The notes under the pieces: model-generated | What the model was told of the DNA's origin: nothing | Seen by the model: only the letters and a program-made list of their open reading frames with translations | Database searches by the model: none | Origin: Candidatus Sedimenticola sp. (ex Thyasira tokunagai) | GTDB taxonomy: Bacteria > Pseudomonadota > Gammaproteobacteria > Chromatiales > Chromatiaceae | Direction of reading: 5' to 3' | Length of the DNA: 64,000 bases | NCBI GenBank assembly: GCA_037318855.1 | Contig: CP134874.1 | Coordinates: 1-64,000, forward strand | Shown: piece by piece, positions 1-10,429 of the stretch | How positions within the stretch are numbered: the first letter of the stretch is position 1 | Layout: each line of letters starts with the position of its first letter | Translations under genes and position numbers: made by a program

Positions 1-307
1 AGCGCTCTCGACTTTTGGAATGACGATGGCATCGGCGCCGGCACAGGCGACAGCGGCAATATCATCCGCTCCCAAAAGGGTATCCAGACCATTGATACGG
101 ACAGCTGTTTCACGCCTACCGAAACCACCGGCAGCAAGGGTCTCAACGATGCTGATCTCGCGCCTCCGCCTTTGCATCTGGTGCAACGGCATCCTCCAGG
201 TCCATTATCAGTGCATCAATCGGCAGGCTCCGCGCCTTTTCGAGTGCACGGCGATTGACCCCCGGCGCATAGAGCACCGAGCGACGCGGACGTATCTCTC
301 TATCCAT
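1..307 (-). pseudogene. CitE/HpcH-like CoA-ester lyase fragment, frameshifted
   Basis: The reverse strand from the ATG at 307 reads like the N-terminus of the HpcH/HpaI/CitE family (citrate lyase beta, malyl-CoA and citramalyl-CoA lyases). It shows RRSVLYAPG, then ALEKARSLP and the family hallmark ALIMDLEDAVAPDA. A one-base shift near 151 ends the frame; the adjacent frame continues with AVRINGLDT and ADAIVIPKVESA to the window edge. These lyases cleave or form beta-hydroxyacyl-CoA esters with Mg2+ in the cytoplasm. The propionate genes nearby make a malyl-CoA or methylmalyl-CoA lyase plausible, but the subfamily cannot be told from this fragment. The gene is partial because it runs off the window. 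Confidence 0.75.
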
Positions 308-487
308 CTCTCTTTCGCTTTTCCACTAAGTACTGTTGATTCCATCCTACCTGAAACCCCGCCAAGGACAAGGGAGAAGCTCGATCATAAAAAGGCGTCT
401 CCACATCTGTGCCGGGAATAGGTGGCTTGTCCTCAGTGCCGGAAATGACTATCCTGCCCGCTCGCAATACAGAACGGAGAAAAATCA

Positions 488-1464
488 TGTCAGACAACGA
501 GCAGCGCACTATTTTCGTCTTCCCCGGCCAGGGGCTCTCAGTACCCCAGGATCGGCGGTGATCTCTGCGCCGAGTTTGCACTCCGCCCGCGCCATCTATG
601 AGCAGGCAAGCGATGTCCTCGGCTATGACATGACCAAGCTCTCCCACGAAAGCCCGGATGACCAGATCAGCCTCACCCGCTACACCCAGCCGGTGTTGCT
701 GACCCACTATATCGCCTGCCTTACCGTCTGGCGTGAACTGGCGGCGACGCCGATCACACCAGTGATGGCGGCCAGTCACAACCTCGGTGAGTACAGCGCC
801 CTGGTGGCAGCCGAGCGCCCTCAGCTTCGAAGATGCCCTGAGGCTGGTCTCTCGCCGCGGCGAAACTGATGGGCACCCATGGTGAAGGGGAAATGGCGGC
901 GCTGACCGTTGATCTTGAGACTGCCCAGCCTCTCTCCGACAAACACTTCTGCGGCATTGCCGGACTCAACCTGCCGGATCAGACGGTTGTCGGCGGATCA
1001 TCCATGACCTCGACGCGCTGGCAGCGGAGATGGCGGAGGTTCACCCCTGAAGCGTGCCGTAAGACTAAAAACAGAGAAGTGCTTTCCATACCTACTACAT
1101 GGTCACCGCCGCCCGTCACTTCCGTGAGGATCTGGATTGAGTGGAGATCAAAACACCTCAACTGCAGGTGCTCTCGAACTTCCCCGGCGGCCTCCATGAA
1201 GCAGATGCTGAGACGATCAAATCCCGCCTCTTCTTCCAGCTGTTCCATCCAGTAAACTGGGTTGGCTGCCTGCAGACTGCACTGGATGAGGGGATCAACC
1301 TGTTTGTCGAATTTGGCGGTGGTATCGGTAGCGGTGAAGGGCCTGCAGAGAAGCGCCCCAACCTGGAAGGCATCATCAAGAAATTCACCCGTCGCGCCAA
1401 GCCACGCCCCGAGTATATCCCGGCGATCAACCTGGAGAGTATTAAGGCGGCAGCTGGTCAGTAG
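488..1464 (+). pseudogene. fabD: FabD-like malonyl-CoA:ACP transacylase, multiply broken
   Basis: Start ATG at 488 follows a GGAG-type ribosome site and opens with IFVFPGQG, the N-terminal signature of malonyl-CoA:ACP transacylases. The downstream homology is spread over several frames: ARAIYEQASDVLGYD, then LGEYSALVAAE, then MAALTVDLE, then a C-terminal part with FVEFGGGIGSG ending at 1464. There are several frameshifts and an in-frame TGA at 1138. The GHSLGE nucleophile motif reads SHNLGE, so the catalytic serine codon has become asparagine. The intact enzyme would load malonyl groups onto acyl carrier protein. This copy cannot make active enzyme. It could also have been an acyltransferase of a specialised pathway rather than the housekeeping FabD. 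Confidence 0.8.
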
Positions 1465-1508
1465 ATACTCAAAAAACAGGACACGCAGGAGTGCTCTCCC
1501 GATGAAAA

Positions 1509-1908
1509 TCAGGCCTGCTCCAGCTCTACCAAAGTGCCACAAAAATCCTTTGGGTGAAGAAACAGCACCGGCTTGTTGTGAGGCACCGATCTTGATATCA
1601 CCCAACACCCGGGCACCCGCCGCCACCATTTGTGCCGCAGCTGCTTCAATATCCGCCACTTCGTAACAGATATGGTGAACGCCACCACTGGGGGTTTTTT
1701 CGAGGAATTTGGCAATGGGAGAGTTTTCACCAAGGGGGTGAAGTAACTCTATCTTGGTGTTGGGGAGTTCGACAAAAACAGTGGTAACACCATGCTCAGG
1801 CAGCGCCAGCGGCTCCGAAACCTTTGCACCCAATAAGTCACGGTAGATTGCCGTACCGGCCTCCAGATCGGGGACGGCGATAGCGACATGGTTAAGGTTT
1901 CCAATCAT
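1509..1908 (-). pseudogene. mce: Methylmalonyl-CoA epimerase, C-terminal frameshift
   Basis: The protein starts MIGNLNHVAIAVPDL (ATG at 1908; an upstream ATG at 1923 is possible) and follows the vicinal-oxygen-chelate fold of methylmalonyl-CoA epimerase. Visible metal-site residues are His in NLNHVA, Glu in TKIELLHP and His in GGVHHICYE. Near 1580 the frame shifts: the original frame runs on for 200 codons of unrelated residues, whereas the adjacent frame encodes the expected ending VLFLHPKDFCGTLVELEQA, including the last metal-binding Glu. The enzyme interconverts (S)- and (R)-methylmalonyl-CoA between propionyl-CoA carboxylase and the mutase encoded at 18-25 kb. One base would restore it, so a sequencing error is a real alternative. 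Confidence 0.85.
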
Positions 1909-2017
1909 TATGAGTGGCTCCATTATTTATTCTATGGAAAGGGGTAATTATGCCGGGTGCGTAGCGTATTGATAGTAGTGAGGTCAGAAAAAGATAACTT
2001 CGCTATGAAAAATATTA

Positions 2018-3107
2018 CCTGATTACCCACCAGGCTCAGCTATTGAGCCTGTGATGTGTCCGCATAATGGAACCCTCTGAATATACGAGGGTTTCCATCA
2101 TGCCAAAAAATACTATCCATTTTCAAAAAGGGCTTGGTTTGCACGAATTTCTGGAAAAATATGGTACCGATACTCAATGCAGCCAAGCGTTGCATCGACT
2201 TCGCTGGCCAAGTGGATATGTTTGCCCAGAGTGCGGTAACGCAACGTGCTGCGAACTCAAAAGCCGCAAGATATACCAGTGCCATAAATGTCATCACCAG
2301 ACATCGCTTACTGCGGGTACCATTTTTCATGGCACAAAGTTGCCTTTGAGGAAATGGTTTCTGGCCATCTATTTGCTGACCCAGCGTAAAAGAGCACCTC
2401 TGCTCCTTGCAACTGTCTCGGTGAGATTGGAGTGAACTACAACACTGCGTGGAAGCTCAAGCACAAACTGATGCAGGTAATGATGGAACGCCAGGGTAAG
2501 AAAAAGCTGACTGGCCGCATTGAAATGGATGATGCATATATTGGCGGTGAAAAACCTGGTAAGCGTGGGACGAGGCTCCCGCAACAAAATCCCTTTCGTA
2601 GCCGTGCCGTTGAGACGACGCAGGACGGCAGGCCTTTTTGAAAATTCATCTGCGTCGTGTGCGTGGTTTTCGTAGTGCAGGAAATTGCTCGGATATGCCA
2701 AGTCCAGTCTGGTTTCTGGTAGCACTGTATTCTCTGATGGTCTCTGCTGCTTCAGAGCTGTCACTGATGCTGAATGCGATCATGTGGCCATTGTGACTGG
2801 TGGCGGTCGAAAAAGCGCACAGAGCTCCACCTTCAGAAGTGGGTGAACACCATGCTTGGCAACGTCAAGAATTCTTTGCAGGGAACTTTTCATGCTATAC
2901 GAAAAAAACATGTACCTCGTTATCTTGCCGAATTCGAATATCGGTTTAATCGTCGCTTCAATCTTCCAGAAATGATTGAGCGATTGCTCTTTGTTGCGTT
3001 GCGTACACCACCAATGCCTTATCGCTTCTTGAGAATGGCTGAGGTTTATGGGTAATCGGAAACCTTTATCGCTTCTTGAGAATGGCTGAGGTTTATGGGT
3101 AATCAGG
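2018..3107 (+). mobile_element. IS1595-family insertion sequence, copy 1
   Basis: The element is bounded by 12-bp inverted ends CCTGATTACCCA (2018-2029) and TGGGTAATCAGG (3096-3107). It is flanked by the 8-bp direct repeat AAATATTA (2010-2017 and 3108-3115), the target-duplication length expected for IS1595. A second copy lies at 17087-18115 in the opposite orientation. The 3' end carries a 39-bp duplication (3019-3057 repeated at 3066-3104) that the second copy lacks. Confidence 0.92.
2100..3055 (+). pseudogene. IS1595-family (ISXO2-like) transposase, frameshifted
   Basis: The start MPKNTIHFQKGLGL lies at 2100. Recognisable parts are an N-terminal zinc ribbon (CPECGNATCCE and CHKCHHQ), then KWFLAIYLLTQ, then a DDE-type core segment MDDAYIGGEKPGKRG, and a C-terminus ending FRRMAEVYG-like at 3055. 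The reading frame breaks near 2395, near 2590, near 2690 and near 2830, so no full transposase of about 300 residues can be made. It is nearly identical to the copy at 17092-18035, which is broken at partly different sites. Movement would need a transposase supplied from elsewhere. Confidence 0.88.
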
Positions 3108-3156
3108 AAATATTATGTGGCCGCCGGTGCCGGCACCAGAACAGAGAGTGTGCGAA

Positions 3157-4126
3157 TCAGATCATAATTTCATGACTGGGCTTCAGATATTTCCCAACAA
3201 CGCCCCTGATATGAAGCGCCACACTGCGTGCCAACGCATCTGTTTCGTACCCTCCCTCAAGCACTGAAACGATCCTTGAGCCGGCATACTGATCAGCAAT
3301 CGAGATCAGCTCCCCAGTGATCCACACTCATAATCCTGATCCTGTAGTCTGATAGCGGAGATCTCTATCCTCAATATGGGCATCAAAACCGGCGGAGATA
3401 AAAATCATCTCGGGTTCAAATCTATGCAGTGCAGGGAAACCACTGCTCACTAATCAAGCGACGAAAGAGAGCACCCATCCGTCCCTGACTCCAGGGGTGT
3501 ATGAATGATCCGTCTCATGCCCTTTCCACCAGAGGTGAATAAGGATAGAAAGGGGTACTGAAAACTGGAGCAGAACATCACCCGCTTATCATCCCGGAAA
3601 ATGCGGTCCTCCGTCCCATTGCCGTGGTGCACATCAAAATCGACGATGGCGACACGCTTCAAGCCGTGGACCTCAAGTGCATGGGCGACGCCTACCGCCA
3701 GGTTGTTAAAAAAGCAGAAACCCATCGCCAGACCACGCTCCGCATGATGCCCTGGAGGGCGTACCGCACAGAAGGCATTAACCACATCGCCATTCAACAC
3801 GGCATCGGTAGCCGCCATGACCACTGCACCGGCTGCATGTGAAAAGCGGCGTTAAGCGTGGCGGGACTCATCACCGTATCGGGATCCATGTGCAGGGTTC
3901 CCTCCTCGGGGGCGGCGGCAATCAACGAGTCGATATAAGCGCCATCATGGACGCGCAACAGCTGCTCGCGGGTCGCAGAAACCGGGGTTAAGTGATGCAG
4001 CAAATGGTAAAGATGAGCGCTGTTGAGACGATCCTCAATAGCATAGAGACGCGCCTTGGACTCGGGATGAAACGGCCCTGGATCATGGGCCAAAAACAGT
4101 GGGTGAGATAGATAGGCAGTGGTCAT
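3157..4126 (-). pseudogene. Histone-deacetylase-like amidohydrolase, frameshifted
   Basis: The N-terminal part (from 4126) shows HPLFLAHDPGPFHPE and RVHDGAYIDSL, typical of the bacterial acetoin-utilisation/histone-deacetylase-like family. A frameshift near 3820 moves to a segment with the active-site pair in PPGHHAERG, GFCFFNN and the zinc ligands in DFDVHHGNGTE. Further shifts near 3460 and 3330 precede ISAGFDAH, which supplies the last zinc-binding Asp, and a C-terminus VLEGGY ending at 3157. Such enzymes remove acyl groups from amines such as polyamines or lysine. All catalytic residues are readable across frames, so the gene was functional until recently or the indels are errors. Confidence 0.85.
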
Positions 4127-4194
4127 GTTTTGCCCTATATTCTACGTGTTATGAACAGTATATGGCATCACCAACCTGCCTGCTGCCACCAATT

Positions 4195-4543
4195 CCTGAT
4201 TACCCCTGAGGCTCAGGTATTGAGTCACCAGTAGGCGAACACTGGACCTGGAGCCAAATGAGGATAGCGAAATGTCCAGAAATCAGGTTCAGTTTCAAAG
4301 AGGACTCAGTTTGCCACAGTTTCTCAAACAATTCGGTACCGAGACACAGTGCCACCATTGTCATCGCCAAACACCAGTGACCAGTGGCAGGTAGTTGCCC
4401 CGCTATCTGGCTGAGTTTTGTTATCGGTTTAACAGCCGATTCAAGCTCGAAGGCATGATTTCGCGCCTTGGCCATGCTGCTGTGCGTACCCCACCTATGC
4501 CACAACGCCTTCTAAGCATGGCTGAGGCTTGGGGGTAATCAGG
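4195..4543 (+). mobile_element. Internally deleted IS1595-like remnant
   Basis: Ends CCTGATTACCCC (4195) and GGGGTAATCAGG (4532-4543) match the IS1595-type ends at 2018 and 3107. Inside, the transposase N-terminus (QFQRGLSLPQFLKQFG) is fused directly to its C-terminus (LPRYLAEFCYRFNSRFKLE, then RTPPMPQRLLSMAEAWG) after loss of about 650 bp. The sequence is diverged from the two long copies and represents a related but distinct element. No matching target duplication was seen. Confidence 0.8.
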
Positions 4544-4678
4544 AAAATCTATGTCGTCTGCACAGATGCTCTGCCGGGTATCTGGAAAGTTGCTGATTTT
4601 ATGGGTTGAAATTCCTATCTTTCAAACAGATGTGCTTCAGCCGCCCAACCACATCATCGCAAGCACGGCGCCGGTCAG
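4544..4678. other. Short intergenic stretch after IS remnant
   Basis: Nothing recognisable between the IS remnant and the 3' end of the GGDEF-EAL pseudogene. Confidence 0.5.
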
Positions 4679-7632
4679 TCATACAGCGGTAGAGTGTGGA
4701 AATGCCGCTGATTCACTCGTATCCAGAACAAAGCTATCCAGCAGCCCTTGGAGTTTATCCGCTGGCAGCGGCCGACTGATTAAGTAGCCCTGAACCTCCT
4801 GGACAGCTGCTGTGCTGCAGACACTCCAGCTGTTCCCGGGTCTCGACGCCTTCGGCAATGATGTTCAGATTAAGACTACTGCCCATGGCGCAGATGGTCT
4901 GAGCAATGGCGGCATCATCTTTAGAAGTCGTAATATTGTGTACGAAGGATTTATCGATCTTCAACTTGTCGAATGGGAACCGCTGCAGATAAGAGAGTGA
5001 GGAGTGCCCGGTTCCAAAGTCATCCAAGGCGAGCCTGATGCCGAGCTCCCCCAGCGCGGTAAGGATGCTAATCATCTGTTCCGGATTGTGCATCATAGAG
5101 CTTTCAGTAACCTCTAACTCCAAACGGCTTGGGGAGAGGTTGTTGATATCCAGGATATGTTGCACAGTGGCCACGAAATCGTCTCCTTCGAGTTGGCGCA
5201 CCGATACGTTGACCGCGATGACCAAGTCTTCAAAACCGGCGCGCTGCCAGATAGCCGCCTGGCTGCAAGCCTGGTGGAGCACCCACTCTCCAATCTTCAA
5301 GATGAGTCCGGTCTCTTCAGCCAGCGGGATGAAGTGGTTAGGCCCTACCAGGCCACGCTCGGAGTGGTTCCATCTCAGCAGCGCCTCCATCCCGATGATC
5401 TTGCCGGAGGCGAGGCTAACCTGTGGTTGATAGTAGAGTTCCAGCTCACTCTTATCGATTGCGGCACGCAAATCATTCTCAAGGGCCAAACGCAGGCCAA
5501 GCTGTTCATTCAACTCATCGGTGAAGAACTGGAAGCGTTCTCCCCGTTGCTCTTTGGCTCTATACATCGCCGCGTCCGCATGGCTCAGCAGGCTGCTCAT
5601 GTCACCCCCATCATGAGGCCAGAGGGCGGCGCCAATACTGCAGGTTACGTGCAGCAGCCTCCCGTCCAGTTCTATCGGCCGGGAGATACTGTTGGATATG
5701 CGCAAAGCCACCTCGGTCACCACCTTAGTGTCCTCGATATCGGGCAGGATCACAACAAACTCATCGCCGCCATAGCGGGCCAGACTATCACTTTCACGAG
5801 CCAGCTTAGTGAGCCGCTGCCCTACCTCTACCAACACCTTGTCACCGGTGTAATGGCCCAGGCTGTCATTGATAACCTTGAAACGGTCGAGATCCAATAT
5901 AAGTAGCGCAATCTTGTGCTTATTGCGGCGGCAACGTCCCACTGCCTGGTCGAAGCGATCTACCAATAGGGAACGGTTGGGCAGGCCGGTCAGCTCATCA
6001 TGATAGGCCAGATAATTCAGCCGCTCTTCCATGGATTTGCGTTTGGTAATATTGTGTTGGAACCCGATAAAATTGGTAATGGTGCCGTGCAAGTCTCGTA
6101 CTGGAGATATGGAGACTAGATCCCAGTAGAGTTCACCCATCCTTCTTACGGTTATGTAGCTCACCTTCCCATACCCCACCTTTTTTGATGGTGCTCCACA
6201 TCCTCCGGTAGACCTCAGCGGGGGTTCTGCCGGAGCTGAGCAGATTGAACTTATGACCTACGACTTCACTCTGCCGATATCCTGTGGTTTGTTCAAAGCG
6301 GGGGTTAACATACTCTGTGATGCCGTCGAAATCGGTTATTATAACGGAGTTGACACTCTGCTCCACAGCGTGATAAAGCATGCGTAGCTGTTGCTCAGCC
6401 AACTCCCGTTGTTTGCGATCACTCAGCAGATTGATGCGCATCGCTTCGAAGCTCTCACCGACTTTACCAAATTCATCCGTTGCATCTATGTGAATAGGTT
6501 GTGAGAAATCGCCGCTGCCGATAATTTTAGCAGCCTGTTCCATCTGGCCCAGCGGAGTCAATATACGACGGTAGGTAATAAAAAAGGCACTCAAAAAAGC
6601 AATACCCACAAGCAACACGGTACCCCATAGAGCCAATACCGAATGATCTGCCCTGGTTTTGATTGAGAATATATCGCGACTGTTTCTGAGGCTTACAGCA
6701 TGGGAGTATCCCAATATCGAGTTAATGGCGCTGGTAGCTTCGGCGAACCACTCCAATGCTGAGACGGGGTACTGGCTATGGGTTTTGCTGGCTGCATGGA
6801 TACGTTCGAGCAATGCTGCGTATCGACCGTGAAAAATCACCTCTAGCTGCTCACGGGCCGCCTTGATCTCCCTGGTTTCCTGGTAATACTGCAGTGCAGT
6901 TTCCAGCCTCTCTTCGTTGATGGCGATATGCTCACGGTACTTTTCAAGATCTACAAGTTCTGTTTCGCGGAATGACCGATTAGCTGCTATGGCCTGGCCA
7001 ACAGTTGCCCGCTCCAGACCCGCATATTCGCTGATAGTGAAAAATGCCTCCCTAATCAGATAGCTGTAGCGTTCAGCATGCTCCTTCTCCATGGTAGGTG
7101 CCATAAAGTAGTGACGAAGATTTGCAACCTGAGTAATATACAGGGTCATAGACCGCATCCATCGATTGCGCAACCGCACGGTGATGGCATTGCCGAATGC
7201 ACCATCCACCTCTTTGCGCAACTCACTGATGCGTTGCCGCAGTTTATCTAATATTTTGAGACTGCCAATCATGGAGGGATCAGCGTAATTCTTAGCCAGC
7301 TGTTTTGCCAAGCGGATAAAGTGGTTGCTATGAGTATCAACCTTGAGCCGCTGTGCTGCCAATCGATCATGTGTTGCGGAATACTCTTGGCCGGATGCCA
7401 ACAGTGTGGCCGTCAATCCACGCTCTATAGCGAGTTCTGAAGTAACCCGCAGTGACCGGTCGGCTAAATCATTAACCAGCACCATGCGGTGGGTTTCGGC
7501 CTGCTGCCAATACAAATGGATACCGTTCCAGGCAATTGCCGAGATGGCAATTAGGCTCAACAGGCCCAAGACCAGCAGCAATAACTGGCGGATCTTAATG
7601 CCGCAGGTAATATCTTTCAGACGGCTGAACAA
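4679..7632 (-). pseudogene. Membrane GGDEF-EAL c-di-GMP receptor, two frameshifts
   Basis: Read across two frameshifts, this was one protein of roughly 980 residues. From the start at 7632: a transmembrane helix (about residues 17-36); a periplasmic helical domain with LAIERGLTATLL, resembling nitrate/nitrite-sensing (NIT) domains; a second helix (about 320-343); HAMP; then PAS (TGYRQSEVVGHKF). A shift near 6150 breaks the PAC segment. The second part (start at 6179) holds GGDEF (RYGGDEFVV, intact) and EAL (GMEALLRW, intact, with DDFGTGHSSL). A second shift near 4805 displaces the last 40 residues, which end at 4679. Both catalytic signatures are intact, so it was probably a bifunctional c-di-GMP cyclase/phosphodiesterase controlling surface attachment or motility. 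Each frameshift is one small indel, so an intact gene with sequencing errors is possible. Confidence 0.85.
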
Positions 7633-8488
7633 TATATCTCCTTTGCAGAAGCTGAGACACCTGACCTGCAGTAGGAATGAGTATGTTTCAATTTAATTTC
7701 ATATTGATAGCACAACTGTTGCAGCCCATTGTTCGAGCGTGTCATTGAATACAGCGCACAACCAATACCGAAGGTGATTTCCATCACCTCCACAGGTAGC
7801 GGCATCTAGACACCTTTACTTTAGCCCGCATATTATTTAAGCACGCCGGCAACAAACCAGGGATTGATGCGCTAATCAAATGTCAGCCGGCACTCTCCCG
7901 CCTATAGAGCAACGCCTCCTGAACGCCTGCCTGCGGGTAATTCCTACTTTTATTATCTAAAAATGCCTTCCAACCCAGTTGACTTTTGTAATCGGCTTAA
8001 CCGCCGATTCAAGCTCGAAGAGATGATTTCGCGCCTTGGCTATGCTGCTGTGCGTACCCCACCTATGCCGCAACGCCTTCTAGGGTAATCCACTGAACAA
8101 GCCGTGACCGTCACGCATAAACCGTACAATTAGAATGGCAAACCCATGAATTACCCTGTAGGGGCTTTTTATTTTGATTTACCCTATACTCGACACCTCA
8201 GTCTTCAATATCTATTTACATTGAAGGCTGAATAAGCAAACCTGAGCACCGCTTTGTTGCCTGATGGACGTGTATTCTGTTTTCTGTATTACGACTGGAT
8301 GGTCATTGGTGTGTATGGTTCGGCTGCGATGACGTATCCACTTACTTGTTCTTCCTTCTAGCGATGGTTCCAACACTCACTTTAAGGCTTAACTCTGTGA
8401 TTAGACAACGAATTTCAGTACGAATTTTCTACGTCAGGTAACCTAATCAAGTGATGACCGTACAAACTAAAGAGAAGGATTAAAGTTT
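7633..8488. other. Non-coding region with IS relic
   Basis: No convincing gene. It contains an IS1595-type relic (7975-8090) and a hairpin at 8199-8229 (CAGTCTTCAAT pairing with ATTGAAGGCTG, one G-T pair, no T tract). Confidence 0.5.
7975..8090 (+). mobile_element. 3' relic of IS1595-like transposase
   Basis: The sequence closely matches the last part of the remnant at 4195-4543 (FKLEEMISRLGYAAVRTPPM, then PQRLL) and ends at GGGTAATCC, a damaged copy of the right inverted end. No left end is present. Confidence 0.7.
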
Positions 8489-8793
8489 ATGAAAATGATT
8501 AAAATATTGAGTGCTGCCGCCCTTCTAACCGTAGCTACAGCCTCCCAGGCAGGTTGGGGGCCCTTTTGGTGGTGGTAACAATGGATAGGGGCAACAACAA
8601 TGATGGGATGGGGTGACGGCAACGGTTCTGGTAACTTCGGTTTCAACATGAGTTCATCAGCCAGCGGCAATGGTTCCGGCTACGGAAACAACCGTTACAA
8701 TGGCTACAATGGCTATAACGGCTACGGTTACGGTGGCGCACCTCTACGGCTACGGTGCTCCTGGTGGTTACGGTGGTCCTGCCTGGTTATGGT

Positions 8794-10186
8794 GAGTTAT
8801 AGTCAAATCTGGTGTTTAACCAGTTGAATCAAGCGGCGACCTGATCGACTCCTGTTACCTCAACACCATCTTTAAATTTGATTCCGGTTATCACCTTCGC
8901 CAGGTAACCGAAACCCCGTAATCGTCTCCACTTCTTCTCGGCACACAGGCCGAGTTTGAACATCATGTGTAGCATGCCGTCACGCGATAGGCAGCCCTTG
9001 GAACGCTTGGTTCGATGGCGGATTGTCCCGAAGGTTGATTCAATCGGATTGCTGGTCCGAATGCTCTGCCAGTGCTGTGCCGGAAAGTGATAGAAAGCCA
9101 TCAGTTCCTCTCGGTCTTTGTGCAGACAGATGGCAGCCTTCGGATACTTCGGCTCATACGTTTTGATAAACAGACTCAAAGGCCTTTTCCGCATCGGCCT
9201 GAGTCTCCGCCTGCCAGATGTTATGCAGTGCCTGCTTCGCTTTCGGCTGAGCTGTCTTTGGCAGGCAGTTCAGCACGTTCATGGTCTTGTGCATCCAGCA
9301 GCGCTGCTGGCGCGTCTCAGGATATACTTCCTCCAGCGCAGCCCAGAAGCCCATGGCACCGTCACCGATCGCCAATTTGGGCGGGTTCAGTCCGCGTGAC
9401 TTCAGCTTCAACAGTACCTCCCGCCAGCTCTGCGTGGACTCCCGCACACCATCCTCAATTGCCAGAAAATGCTTCTCACCACGCTCATTCACACCGATCA
9501 CCACCAGGGCGCACAGCTTCGTCTGCTCTGCTCTCAGTCCGCTGTAGACACCGTCTGCCCACACATACACCCAATGCTCCTTATCCAGGCGCTCCTCACA
9601 CCAGCTCCGAGATTCTTCTGCCCAGACCTGCTTCAGACGCGATACCGTGCTGGCCGACAAGCCTGTTGCATCCGGACCCACCAGCACTTTCAGGGCCTCA
9701 CCCATCTCACCACTGGAAATCCCCTTCAGGTAGAGCCACGGCAGCGCCGCTTCCAGTGACTTCGTCTTGCGTACATACGGCGGTACCAGAGCTGATCGGA
9801 ACGTCACCGGCTCGCCGGTCTTCGCTCGAACTTTGGGGATCTCGACCGTGACCGGCCCCAATCCTGTCTGCAGTTTACGAGCTGGCAGATGACCATTACG
9901 CACCACACCCGCCTTGCCATCCTCTGTCCGTCGCTCTCGGTGTGCTCGCCAACAGCTCCAGCAACTCTGCCTCTACCGCCTGGTAGATCAACTGCTCTGC
10001 ACCGCTTCTCAGCAACTCTGTCAGCGGATCGATAATCGTATCTCGACCTGCCAGCTTAACAACGTTATTCTTACCTTATCATGGTGGCGGATATCTCCAA
10101 TGGTTGTTTTGATGTCTCGCAACAACAAATCAACCAGATACGCCGCCCTTTTTCAACTACTCAAACACCAGATTCAGTTATAACTC
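8794..10186 (-). mobile_element. IS256-family insertion sequence in the globule gene
   Basis: The inverted ends begin GAGTTATAGTC (left, 8794) and GAGTTATAACT (right, reverse strand from 10186), both continuing into AATCTGGTGTTT. The element is flanked by the direct repeat GGTTATGGT (8785-8793 and 10187-10195), fitting the 8-9 bp duplication of IS256. Removing the element and one repeat rejoins the Gly/Tyr-rich coding sequence of the sulfur globule protein. Confidence 0.92.
8829..10082 (-). pseudogene. IS256-family (mutator-type) transposase, frameshifted
   Basis: The start ATG lies at 10082, followed within a few codons by a frameshift into NNVVKLAGRDTIIDPLTELL, then another shift near 9930. 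The long middle part carries the DDE residues in WADGVYSG and AIGDGAMGFW. A further shift near 9170 leads to the C-terminal part with the catalytic Glu in NPIESTFGTIRHRTKRSKG and the end at 8829. The full enzyme would be about 410 residues. At least three indels make it inactive as read, although the ends and target duplication are still sharp, so insertion was recent. Confidence 0.88.
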
Positions 10187-10303
10187 GGTTATGGTGCTCC
10201 TCATGGTTATGGCGCCTTATGGTGCGCCCTACGGTGCTCCTCCGCGTGCAGCAGCACCTGCTCCCGCCCCTCAGCAGTAATTTTTCTGTTTAGCGGCTAA
10301 GTA

Positions 10304-10340
10304 AAAAGCAGGGTGCCGGTATCGGCACCCTGCTTTTTTT
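10304..10340 (+). terminator. Rho-independent terminator of globule gene
   Basis: A strong hairpin (AGCAGGGTGCCG, loop GTAT, CGGCACCCTGCT) is followed by a run of seven T residues, 23 bases after the TAA of the disrupted sulfur globule gene. Confidence 0.92.
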
Positions 10341-10429
10341 GTCTATACGCCAATCAAACCAGAGGGCCTCTGTCAAAAAACAGTACTTCTTGGATACAAG
10401 TGCTGTCAGATATCTTTTCCGATCAGCCG

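Larger units (their letters stand above)
8489..10280 (+). pseudogene. Sulfur globule protein, split by IS256
   Basis: The ATG at 8489 follows a GAAGGA ribosome site and begins MKMIKILSAAALLTVATASQ, a secretion signal, then AGWGPFWWW. Downstream frames are rich in Gly, Tyr, Asn (NRYNGYNGYNGYGYGGA) with an NFGFNMSSSASG segment, as in the sulfur globule coat proteins of purple sulfur bacteria (SgpA/SgpB, CV1/CV2). An early TAA at 8567 and further small shifts break the frame. An IS256 element (8794-10186) then splits it; the remainder (YGAPHGYG, then Ala/Pro-rich residues) ends at 10280 before a strong terminator. The family forms the envelope around periplasmic sulfur globules. This gene is the clearest sign of a sulfur-oxidising lifestyle, yet this copy is dead unless paralogs exist. 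Confidence 0.85.

Noticed and set aside
9072..9851. A long 259-residue plus-strand frame
   Set aside because: It is the antisense of the IS256 transposase, which has clear catalytic motifs on the minus strand.
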